From NCBI GenBank assembly GCA_948567375.1, contig OX419757.1:20522001-20586000 (forward strand): 64,000 nt of DNA, in the 5' to 3' direction. A program made the translations under genes and the position numbers. The notes under the pieces are model-generated. The model saw nothing but the letters and a program-made list of their open reading frames with translations. It was not told where the DNA came from and did not search any database. Below are positions 11,877-21,570 of this stretch, in pieces; position 1 is the first letter of the stretch, and each line of letters opens with the position of its first letter. The stretch comes from Lunularia cruciata. Lineage: Eukaryota > Streptophyta > Marchantiopsida > Lunulariales > Lunulariaceae.

Positions 11877-12623
11877 TGTAATACAAAGAACTAGATATAT
11901 TATCTATAGGTGAAAATTGACTTGGTACTATTCAGAAGTATTTTAAGTATGATGGGCTAGGTAGATTAGATAGAGGTGCCACAGAAAGAGCACTTCTACT
12001 AATAGAGCAAGAGCCAAAAATAGCTTGAAAATGTAATACCAATAGCTGGACATATGATCTAGAGGTAAAAATTGGATTCGTAATATCTAGGAGTATGTTA
12101 TAGATAATAGACTAAGTACATCAGATAGAGGTATCACTAAGAGATTACTTCTACTAATAGGGCAAGAACCAAGAATAGCTTGAAAACTTAAGTAAATTAC
12201 AAAGGCTTAAATGGATGAGTTAGGCTTAAAAAATGTACAGATTTCCCCTCAATAGAGGAAAGGCTTGCCTTCCCTCCCCCAGGATTGTATCATGGAGAGC
12301 TTCCCAATGGTACCTCACCCACGCACTTTGGAGACTCCAACAAGAAGATTCTCTAAAGATTCCCTTTGGTCAAAGATGGTTTGACCAACCAAATAGGATC
12401 AAAACTGACATGTCACCCATGCATACAACTAATCTAAGGGTAGAGCTCATTGATAGGTCACCAATCCATGTATATGATCCGAGGGTGGAGCTTCCTTTGG
12501 GGGAGTTCTCCTTGCTATATAATAAAGTCAAGGCTCTTCTTTGAGGCGTCAGAGGTTGAGTGTGAAATTATGTGTTTCTTTTTTTGTGTTACTCTTCAGG
12601 TCTCCTTTCCTTGGAAGATTACA
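11877..12623 (+). repeat. Solo chromovirus LTR
   Basis: 747 bp, the same length as the LTR at 14917-15663, starting TGTAATAC and ending ATTACA. It splits the chromodomain coding region of the old chromovirus. A near-perfect target duplication flanks it (AGTTA 11872-11876, AGTAC 12624-12628). No internal element sequence is present, as expected after LTR-LTR recombination. Confidence 0.85.
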
Positions 12624-12735
12624 AGTACCCATTGTATGAGGCAACATGGGAGCCCGCAACTAACTTGACTAATGTACCGATGTTTGTGCAATCTTTTGAG
12701 CAACAACTTTGTAATGAGGGTGTTGTGTCTTAAAT
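12624..12735 (+). pseudogene. End of the old chromovirus chromodomain
   Basis: Reads YPLYEATWEPATNL-like and then FEQQLCNEGVVS followed by a stop. It matches 30565-30675 of the better chromovirus. It is separated from its upstream part by the solo LTR and is followed by the old 3' LTR. Confidence 0.8.
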
Positions 12736-12746
12736 GGGATGAGGTT

Positions 12747-13335
12747 TGTAATACCATTAGCTAGACAAATTATCTAAAGGTAAAAAATGGCTCTGTAATA
12801 TCTTTAGTGATATTACACATAGGTCTAAGTAGATCAGATAGTGTTGTCACCAAAAGTGGACTCCAAGTAATAAGGAAAAGGCCAAAATACACCAAAAACT
12901 TCATAGCCAAATTTGGAAGACTAAACAAATGAATTAGGCCTAAAAACTATGACTCCTCCCAAAAGGAGAAAGCTTGCTTTCTCTTCCCTCAATTTTTCTT
13001 GTTTAAGATCTTTCCAATGGTACCACTTCCATATTATTTTCAAGAAGATTCCCAAAAGTTTCCCTATGGTCAAACCTCTTTGACCAACCAGATGGGACCC
13101 AAGCTGACATGTCACTAACCTATTGATCCAATCTAAGGATGTAGCTTGCAAACATATCATTATTCATGTATCTAATCTAAGTATGGAGCTCCCTTGGAAT
13201 GGATCTTCTTCACTAAATAATAAGGTAAAAGTGCTCCTTTGGGGCATCGGAGTATTGGAGAATTAAACCTTGTATCTCTCTTGTATTTCTTCTCTTGTGT
13301 TTCTTTTGGGGTGTCTCTTATCCTTGGAACATTAA
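12747..13335 (+). repeat. 3' LTR of the old chromovirus, short form
   Basis: Starts TGTAATACC just after the chromovirus stop codon and ends near CTTGGAACATTA. It carries only one copy of the roughly 150 bp internal unit, whereas the LTRs at 14917, 30689 and 11877 carry two. It is about 589 bp long against 747-754 bp. Confidence 0.75.
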
Positions 13336-14911
13336 AGATGCTTGGAAAATATATCCTTGATGAGGTGGTGATGTATGTTAATATGTTTTACCCAAGTAGA
13401 GGTTGTCATGTTTATGTTGGATGCTATGGAAAGGGCTCTATGGCTATTAGCATGGATGCAAATGGGGCCATTAAATATGATATAGAGGATGGGACATAGA
13501 GTCTTTTGTCTAGATTGCTTAGTGGATAGTGGCAGCAAGGGCATAGTATTTTGCTTCTATTGTAGAGAGACCAATAGTTGCTTTCTTTTATTGTGCACAA
13601 GGGATTTCACACATGTTTTATTGAGTAATGGCTTAGCAAACAATAATGACATCCATGATAAGTTGTGAAATTGAATTGAGATGAAATAAAAATGAAGAGT
13701 AATAAAGGACACCAAGATCTAACATGGAAAACCCTAAGAGTGAAGAGTGAAAAACCAAGGGATTGATAGGCAAAGGATCCACTATGTAATCAACTTGTTC
13801 CATAGACACATGTCTCTTTATGGATTGGATAAGAATTAGATAGACATGAAATTATCTTCTCAAGTACTTACTTCTCTCTCTACTCTTTAAGGAACTAATA
13901 GGAATTGTGTAAGCATGAACTTATTTTCTTGTGGGTTAACACTCTCTCTACCTAGAGATATAGTGTATTTATATACCATGTATCTTAAGAAGAATATCTC
14001 TAAGTATTATAGTGGCTTGTTAAATCTACACACCTTTTTCTACTAATTGACCCACACTACTCTATTGCATGGGAAGTCATTGTGACTCTGAGTTGTCATA
14101 ATAGCACATTTATGGAAATTTTGTGTGAGTCCGGACTCATGTGACATAATACCAAAGGTGATAAAATGAAGCTGTATACTTAGTAGATAAATGAAGTCCA
14201 TAAGTTGCCAACCCAAAATGTTCATTGAACTTTGCTAATGAATAAAAAGATGCATGCACAATGAAAAAAAAGGATGAGAACAAGTACCAAAAAATAAATG
14301 TTTAATAACATACCATTTTTGGTAGTGCATCCACCACAATAGTGTACCATGTATCATAAGCAATAGCCTCTAGCTTGTGTAGATAACCTTGATCTCAAAG
14401 AGCTTTGATGAAGATAACTTGGTTTATTGAGACATAATGCTGAATGAGCAAAACTAATAATTTTGACTCGCACACAAATGAATTGTGTAGCAGAATTTAG
14501 GTGATGAAGACATAATATTAGAAAATGTCATATTTGCAAGATAAATGGTAATGCTAGATTGGTTGTGTGTGTGTGGAGTATGTTCAAGGGTACTAGTCTC
14601 AAGGAGATGCTACAAAGAGTTTCTTAGATACTGAATTAATTTTACATGTCTTGAGAAGTGGCACCTCTTTGGATCTTCATAGTACACATTTAACATATTC
14701 AAGCCTCTCTCATTCACATTCATGATTCAATGATGAATCAATTGGTTCTTCCAAAATTTTGAGTACTCTACAACAAGTAGACAAGAATGAGTTAGCAAAG
14801 CTTAAATCCTTCAATCACTATTTGATTTCCAATCACATAGCCACATAGTACATTGGATATTGCTTGAGAAATATTGCATCCTACATATTCTACTCACATG
14901 AGACCATGGTA
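13336..14911. other. Decayed repeat sequence, probable copia LTR pieces
   Basis: No gene recognised. 14041-14150 is the inverted counterpart of 31443-31560: both contain a run around ACTCTATTG/CAATAGAGTAGTGTGGGTCAA. The stretch 13720-13760 (AACATGGAAAACCC...) has the look of a copia LTR/leader. The chromovirus 14917-31442 inserted at the right edge of this region. Confidence 0.45.
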
Positions 14912-14916
14912 TTGAG

Positions 14917-15663
14917 TGTAATACCAAGAGCTAGCCATATGATCTAGATGTGAAATTTGGTTTGGTAACATCTGGAATGATGCTATACATGATGGTCAAA
15001 ATAGATCAGATAGAAGTATCACCAAAAGGGTACTTCTACTAATAGGGCAGAAAACCAAAATAGATTTGAAAACCTTAGAACCAATAACTAGACATATGAT
15101 TTGAAGTTGAGAATTGGGTTGGTAACATCTGGAAGGATGTTACAAAAGATGGACTGAATAGATCAAAAAGAGGTATCACCAAAAGGGGACTTCTACTAAT
15201 AGAGTTGGAATCAACATATGCTTGAAATCTGACAATTTTGGAGGCCTAAACGGATGAATTAGGCCTTGAAAATGTGCAGATTCCCCCCAACAAAGGAGAG
15301 GCTGGCCTTCCCTCCCCCTGCTTTGTCTTGTTGAGAGATTTCCAATGATACCTCACCCACGTGATTTTGAGATTTCTACAGGAAGATTTCCTAAAAGATT
15401 CCCTCTGGTCAAAGCTTGTTTGACCAACCAGATAGGACCAGGACCGACATATCACCCATCCAAGTAAGTAATCCAAGGGTGGAGCTTGCTGACATATCAC
15501 CTATCTATGTACCTAATCATATGGTGGAGCTTCATTGGAGGAGATCCGCTTTGCCTATATAATAAAGAGAAGGTGCTCCTTTGGGGCATCTGAGTTTGAG
15601 TGTGAAAGTGTGTGTTTCTCATGGTGTGTTTCTCTTCAAGTCTCCTATCATTGGAGTATTACA
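14917..15663 (+). repeat. 5' LTR of the chromovirus
   Basis: 747 bp, TGTAATACC...ATTACA, matching 30689-31442. It contains two tandem copies of a roughly 150 bp unit (about 14925-15070 and 15080-15230), each with CTAGACATATGAT/AGCCATATGAT and TAGATCAG-like landmarks. A TATATAATAAAG stretch near 15556 is the likely TATA region. Ends directly before the primer binding site. Confidence 0.9.
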
Positions 15664-15664
15664 A

Positions 15665-15676
15665 TGGTATCAGAGC
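15665..15676 (+). promoter_or_regulatory. tRNA primer binding site of the chromovirus
   Basis: TGGTATCAGAGC one base after the LTR end. This is the usual plant site complementary to the 3' end of initiator methionine tRNA. Confidence 0.9.
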
Positions 15677-15786
15677 ATGTGTTGTCCAAGAGAGCGAATC
15701 AACCCTCTTGGAAGAACATGGGCTACTGAGACTGAGTAATTTTGAGGAGAGACATTATGATGTAATTGGTAGATTAGGAGGATAGA

Positions 15787-16235
15787 ATGGATGCTCCGGG
15801 CAGACAATATCTAGTGCCTTGCTTTCCATTCTTGAATCCATTCAACATCAAGATTATGTACATTAAGCATGAGCAAGTGAGAGTGTATTTGGTTTTTCAC
15901 TTCGGAGTAGAGTTCATGGATATAGTAATGAATTCGGCAAACCCAGTGATTTTGCCTGTAGTGATTTACTATAGAGAGTGGGATTTGACAATTTACATTT
16001 TGTTGTGATGGATTTGAATGTCCCAAATCCTTCCATTTTAACACTCAAGTAGAAATTTGTTATGTAGTGAGACCAAAAGTGATGTTTAGGGATTTCATGG
16101 TCAGGAATTTTGGTGAGGAATATTACCAACAAGTGGTAGCTTCTGAGGTCCCAATGGTAGTTCCAATAGTTTGTGCGCCCTCCAGAGTGATCATATTAAC
16201 TCTCTATTGAAGTTTAGGGTATAACAATTGAGTGT
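15787..16235 (+). pseudogene. Leader open reading frame upstream of gag, unknown
   Basis: Begins MDAPGRQYLVPC at 15787 and stays open to 16008. Protein-like sequence continues in other frames (VVMDLNVPNPS near 16005; VRPKVMFRDFMV near 16065), which suggests a once longer frame now broken by frameshifts. It precedes gag (ATG at 16246). I do not recognise it. It could be an accessory ORF of this chromovirus or simply captured sequence. Confidence 0.35.
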
Positions 16236-16245
16236 TATAGGAACC

Positions 16246-17270
16246 ATGGATCAGCAGTTGCAGGAGTTGGTGCAAGGAATGTAGGATATGTTGAACAAAT
16301 TTTGAGACATTAAGATGACCATGGAGGCGTTACAAAGTCAAGTGCAGACCCTCAGGAATGATCAAGCAATGCAAGAAGAAGAGCCATATCAAAATCCAAT
16401 ACCTGCAACTGAAGTACTTGGAGAGGCACCCGTGCCTACAAAACCTATCAATGATGAAGCCACATTACTACTCCGGATGAAGAAGACCTTTAACATCAAG
16501 CCTTACAAGGGGCAATGTACGATAGGAATAGTGGAGAACTGGGTCTCAAGAATGAATTGATTTTTTTGGTTGTTCTCAACAGAGATCACTGAGCATGCTG
16601 CATGCGTGTTTGCATATGGGTACTTGACCGATAAAGCCCTCACATGGTACGATGCTTGGGAACGATCCATGTTGGCCGAGAGAAGGGAGGTCACATGGAC
16701 AACAATGCAAGAAGGATTATTGAAGAATTTCTAATCAGTGGATTCTGTGCAGATGGCCCGGATCCAACTATATGGATTGAAATAGAAGAACAACATACAA
16801 GAGTATGTGGAGGCATTTCTGGATCTACAAGTCACAATAACCGACATGAGTCCAATAGAGGCTCTCGACAATTTCAAACAAGGGTTGAAGGAGCGGTTTT
16901 GCCAAGAAGTCATGGTACAAAATCCTTGCACAATATTTGAAGCCATTGCTTGTACGCAAAGAATAGTAGGAGCATTAGATGGAGGTGAAGGAGTAGTTCC
17001 GCCTCAACATTATTGGGCAGAAATGCCACCCATGGGTGGACCAGTACCGATGGAACTGGGCAACCTTCAGTTTCAAGACCAAGGAGCACAACCGCTTCAA
17101 GGAGAACAGGGATGGGTAGAAGAACGGAGAGATGGAGTTCCATGAGGAGAAGGAACTTGAGGAGAACAATGCCGTTGTTATAATTGTGGTCATATTGGGC
17201 ATATATCTACCAATTGTTGTGCTTGACTTCCCAGAGGCCCTCGATCTTCATACAGGCAATCTTTGAACAA
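16246..17270 (+). pseudogene. Chromovirus Gag, broken
   Basis: Starts MDQQLQELVQGM and shows the retrotransposon Gag core (ALTWYDAWERSML near 16638-16676; EALDNFKQGLKERF near 16858-16900). One CCHC zinc knuckle follows near 17174-17215 (CYNCGHIGHISTNC, spacing CX2CX4HX4C). Gag packages the element RNA in virus-like particles. Internal stops (for example near 16284, 16558, 16732 and 17143) break the frame, so it is a pseudogene. The order gag then protease follows without a gap. Confidence 0.85.
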
Positions 17271-17429
17271 CATGGAGAGACACATTGAAGAGGAGGAGGT
17301 GGAAATCACTTTGGAAAACAAAGATCACCAATAAATGTACTCCATGGCCTTACTGGCTCAATAAGGACATAGAAAAGTGAGGGAAGGAAGAAGACAAGCA
17401 CACAAAGGTACCAAAAGGCAACCTCATAA

Positions 17430-19457
17430 TTGATTGTAGTGAATGAGGTCCTAGAAGGCAATCAAGTGAGAGTGTTAACAGATCAAGGAGCCATAGAAAA
17501 TTTCTTGTCTTGTTCTATTGCAATAAGATTGGGAATGGATCTAGAGAGAGATGAGAGTGAAGAAGTAGAGTTACCTAATGGAAAAATAGAGATGATTGAA
17601 TCATTACCCAAGCGAGTAACACTCTCTGTATGAAAATATCAAGTAGCAATTGAGTGGCAAGTGATACAATTAGCTCGTTATGATGCAATCTTAGGTATGC
17701 CATGGATGGAGCATTACAACCCTATGGTAGATTGGAGGAAGAAAGTAGTGAGAACCCACCAATGGTCAATCATTGGGGTTAAAGAAAAATCACATAGGCA
17801 AGAATTGCCTCTCTATGTCATAAGGACAACAACTATCTGTAAGATTGATAGGTGTTTCATAGGTCTAATAAGAGAAGTCTAGAGTGCACAACTCAAGGGA
17901 CAAATTCTTGAGAAATTGAAGGATGTTGTAAATGAGTTTCAAGATGTCTTTCTTGATGATCTACCCTCAAGATTACCCCCAAAAAGGAGAGTAGATCATA
18001 AAATTGAGACATTCCCGGGGAAGACACCTCCTTGTAAGGCCCCATATTGCCTATCACCTCATGAGTTGGAGGAGTGCAAGAATCAAATTGAGGATATGCT
18101 ATAGAAAGGGTTCATCCAACCTAGCATATCACCATATGGGGCTCCGGTCTTGTTTGTGAAGAAGAAAGACGGTACAATGCACATGTGCATTGACTTTTGG
18201 GGTCTCAATCAGCAAATAGTGAAGAAAAAATACCCCTTACCTCGCATGGATGATCTATTTGATCAACTCAATGGAGCAAGACACTTCACCAAACTAGATT
18301 TGCAGAGTGGTTACAATCAAATCCAAATTGCAGAGGAGGATGTGTACAAGATTGCCTTTCAAACCAAGTATGGCCACTTCGAGTATCTCGTGATACCTTT
18401 TGGTCTCACCAATGCACCTGCCACTTTCATGAGTCTAATGAATGACATATTTCATCCATATTTGGATAAGTCTGTCATCGTTTTCTGGATGACATCTTAG
18501 TATACAGTAGCACGATGACAGAACACAAACAACATCTACGAGAAGTCCTCCAGATTCTAAGACAGAATTGATTGTATGCCAAAATCTCAAAGTGTGAGTT
18601 TGGCAAGTCTGAAGTAGACTACTTGGGGCATAGAGTAAGTGCAAAGGGTATTCAAGTATTGATAGATAAAATAGAGGTCATTCAAAAATGGAGTGCCCCA
18701 GAAGATCAGACTCAACTCAAGAGCTTCTTGAGTTTGACAATATTCTATCGTCGATTTGTCAAGGACTTCTCCAAGGTTGCATAGCCTTTAACAACACTGC
18801 TTGGCAAGGGGAAGAAGTGGACATGGGGAACTGCACAAGAGTTGGCCTTTTAAGAATTGAAAGCCGCCTTACTACATGCACCAATCTTGAAGTGGTATGA
18901 CCCAAAACGTCCAATCAAGTTGGCTACAGATGCATCAAGCGTAACAATCGGAGCAGTCCTACAACAAGAGTAGTATGACGGATTGCATCCCATTGCATAT
19001 TTCTCTCGAAAGTTGTTACCGGTAGAGCACAGCTACCACACCACAAAACGAGAAGAGTTGGCTATCGTCCTGGCAACCAAGCATTGGAAGCACTATCTAG
19101 GTGAGAAGGCATTTGTGGTAGAGACAGACCACAAACCTCTAGTCTATCTCAAGACGCAGAAGGATCTATCTTGTCACCAAATTTGATGGGCAGAGTTGCG
19201 ACAACACTTCAACATTACAATCATCTACGTTGAAGGTAAGAAGCAACTTGCAGATGCATTCACCCGCATGCTAATGGCAAACAACTTGGTGGTAGAGGTT
19301 CAGATTAACCCTAAATTCTGGCTAGAGATTCTAGCGGTTACAAAAACTGATCCACAGATTGTAGAAGGGCAATCATCCAAAGGCATCACTAGCACCCAAG
19401 GACTCACCTTTCATGATGGCAAATTATGGATTCCAAATGTCCCAGAATTGTGCACCA
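17430..19457 (+). pseudogene. Chromovirus protease, RT, RNase H and start of integrase, broken
   Basis: The retropepsin region near 17475-17530 reads VLTDQGAIENFLS; the usual DS/TG triad has become DQG. RT runs about 17900-18640: [31 protein letters not shown] and [11 protein letters not shown] are clear. A one-base deletion just before 18490 shifts the frame at the DD catalytic site (LDDILVY region). RNase H is about 18900-19200 (TDHKPLVYL). The integrase begins near 19400 and is cut at 19457 by the nested element. Stops occur at about 18100, 18780 and 18970. Confidence 0.88.
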
Positions 19458-19564
19458 TGTCGTGCGTATATACATCGCTACACAACATACATCGCTGTCA
19501 ATATTATACACTATAAAAGCACAACTCACACATAAGTCATACATAGACTCTAAAGTGCCACAAT
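19458..19564 (-). repeat. R repeat, 3' terminal (R2), copy 2
   Basis: 107 bp, differing from the internal R at 20015-20121 at only two positions by eye. In the sense direction it contains CTTTTATAGTG, a TATA-like motif. It forms the outer 3' end (GCACGACA). Confidence 0.9.
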
Positions 19565-20012
19565 AATCAGATTGCTTAACACTTTCAACTCAACTCAACT
19601 CAGATCAGTACTTGATCTGTCACTCTATAAACTACCAACAACTGGGCACTGATTATAGTCAAGCCACACCCACTCAAGCATAGAGAATCTAGGTGACGCT
19701 CGCCGGCCTCTGTCCACCATAGCCAGGAACTCGAAGGCTCAACATCAGAGAAGTGAGCTCTCTGGAGCTCACTTCGAAACTATACCCCTTGGACTCGAGC
19801 TAGCCCTGAAACCCTAACGGTCCCGCTGACAACACACTCGACGGTGCAAACGGTGCAAAGTGACGGTGGGCCCCACCATGAAGTCAGTACCCCGAACACG
19901 AAATCTAACCATCGGAAAGTAGTCCCTGAGAAACTGCTAGAATAACTCTAACTACCATCACTGGAACTCCAGTGTCCGAGCATCTAGATGCGGAACTACA
20001 AATGGCGTGACA
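19565..20012 (-). repeat. L repeat, internal (L2), copy 2
   Basis: 448 bp direct repeat of 28926-29373, lying between two R repeats. In the sense direction it starts TGTCACGCC and ends in CAATCTGATT. Confidence 0.92.
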
Positions 20013-20018
20013 GCTGTC
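20009..20018. other. Palindrome at the R1/L2 junction
   Basis: GACAGCTGTC, a perfect 10-bp palindrome exactly where R1 and L2 meet. It equals the two outer ends (GACA and TGTC) joined through GC. Copy 1 has the mutated equivalent GACAACTATC at 10325-10334. Confidence 0.8.
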
Positions 20019-20121
20019 GTGCGTATATACATCGCTACACAACATACATCGCTGTCAACATCATACACTATAAAAGCACAACTCACACATAAGTCATACA
20101 TAGACTCTAAAGTGCCACAAT
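20015..20121 (-). repeat. R repeat, internal (R1), copy 2
   Basis: 107 bp, same as 19458-19564 with two differences. On the minus strand it is directly preceded by AGGGGGGCG (complement of 20122-20130), which would serve as a polypurine tract. Confidence 0.9.
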
Positions 20122-20288
20122 CGCCCCCCTAGCTGGCGGTTAGGTCCCTCTAACTCTAGATAGCCATCTACTCTAAGTATATGGTATACCCTCTAATGGG
20201 CAAAGATCAGGAGGCCGGGTGCTATGGAGCCCCATCGTTAGTCGCCTGTCTGCAATCTATACCATATAAAGAATGAACTAGCTATAGG
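20122..20288 (-). other. 3' untranslated stretch with polypurine-like run
   Basis: Between the stop after the PHD finger and R1. It ends (minus strand) in a run of six G. The stop itself may be a mutated CGA, since the frame continues for about 20 codons beyond it, so the true C-terminus is uncertain. Confidence 0.6.
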
Positions 20289-20588
20289 TCAAGTACATCT
20301 AGGACATAACCACTGTCCCTGAGGAACCACCGTGAGGGGAGGAGTCATACATGCCATATGCCATCCTCTCGAACAAGTATCACACACTAACATAGTAGCA
20401 GCTCCACCAGAAGAGCCACATAACATACACCTCAAGCTTGCACGTACAAGTGCCAAGCTTGGGTCCATAGTACCATCAATGTTTGGAAGGTGGCATGGCA
20501 CACAATTGCGCACATGATCCTTCCAAACAACACCATCACGTCCTTCTAACACAAGGACTCCAGATGGCAAAACCTCACGCACTCTCAA
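20289..20588 (-). pseudogene. Integrase C-terminal SH3-like region and PHD finger, copy 2
   Basis: Last part of the polyprotein. Integrase C-terminal sequence (GDYVYL just upstream of this segment; REVLPSGVLVLEGRDG within it) leads into a complete PHD finger at about 20295-20429. Its C4HC3 ligands are CMLC, CDTC, the His of GWH, the Cys of MAC, and CPRC, with the usual Trp before CPxC. PHD fingers read histone H3 tail marks. On an integrase, such a reader plausibly steers insertion to particular chromatin, the job a chromodomain does in chromoviruses. The segment is open itself but separated from the integrase core by a TGA at 20664-20666. Confidence 0.88.
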
Positions 20589-21570
20589 GATAGTGCGGCC
20601 TGTAGAAACATCAAGTGTCGTCGGTGCTGTCTGCTGTAGATATACATAGTCGCCTGGATGAAATCAACGGATTGAGGGTCTATAACCTCCTCCTCGAATG
20701 GTAGCATAGCGTAAAGTATCTCTATGCTGAGCAATCGCCAAGTTCTCAAAGGCCATCGGCATCACTCTCTGAAAGATCTTTGCCCGTTGAGAACATGCGC
20801 TCATCCATACATCGGGGTCATCCAAGTCCAAAACTATAGTAGCATCTCGACAAATGGCTGCAGGTAAATCTGGATCTCGTCCATAGAGTAGGAAGTATGG
20901 AGAGAAGGATGCTAAGGAGGCTTGCCGGCTGAACCGATAGCCCATGGCCAACCAAGGTAACTGGAGATCCCAATCTCCCAAGTGGCCTCTTTGCAAACCA
21001 TACTTTTGCAATCCTCTCTTCACCATTTGAACCACTCTCTCTGCTAAGCCATCTGCCTCAGGGTGATCTCGGGATGTAGTACGATGATCAATCAAAGCTT
21101 TGTCACACAAGACCTGAAACTCTCCCAAGAACTCTGTACCTTGATCAGTCAAAACCTCAGCTGGTGCACCAAAATGACTAAGAACTCGATCTAGGAACGA
21201 GTAAGCTGTCCCTTCACTAGACTTGTCAGGAAGTGCCACCAACTCAATCCACTTGGATAAGTGCTCCACCATCACCAAAACATACCGATGATGTCTCACA
21301 GTCAGCGGTAAAGGTCCGGCAAAGTCCAAACTCCAACGGTAACCCAATCCCATGATAGGTAATGGGTGTAACTGTGGTGTAGGAGCATTGAATGATGCTC
21401 TAACTTGGTCACAAACCATACATCTGGCAACAAACTACTGTACCTCGGTCTGCATACCGCGCCACCAATAATGACTCTGGAGTAAGCTATATGTACGCTT
21501 TACTCCAAAATGTCCTAGCTCCTCATGAGCATGACGGACCAACTGTGGTCTCTGTGATGGAAGTGGTACT
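20589..21570 (-). pseudogene. DDE integrase, copy 2
   Basis: Inserts the cDNA into the genome. An HHCC zinc module lies near 21425-21530 (HAHEELGH ... CMVC), broken by a TAG at 21435-21437. The catalytic core has D in WSLDFAGPLP (near 21325), D in LTDQGTEF (near 21145) and E in DHPEADGLAERV (near 21040), the D,D-35-E pattern of retroviral integrases. No tyrosine-recombinase signature is seen. The core is open from 21419 to 20667. It continues through a TGA at 20664-20666 into the C-terminal domain and PHD finger. Confidence 0.9.

Noticed and set aside
19458-20121. Treating 19458-20012 and 28926-29373 as an ordinary LTR pair
   Set aside because: The right-hand copy lacks the R segment, an additional R precedes the left-hand L, and the decayed copy 1 shows the same arrangement.
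20289-20588. Chromodomain in the methyltransferase element
   Set aside because: The C-terminal sequence has PHD zinc ligands and none of the chromodomain aromatic pattern seen in the chromovirus at 30484-30620.
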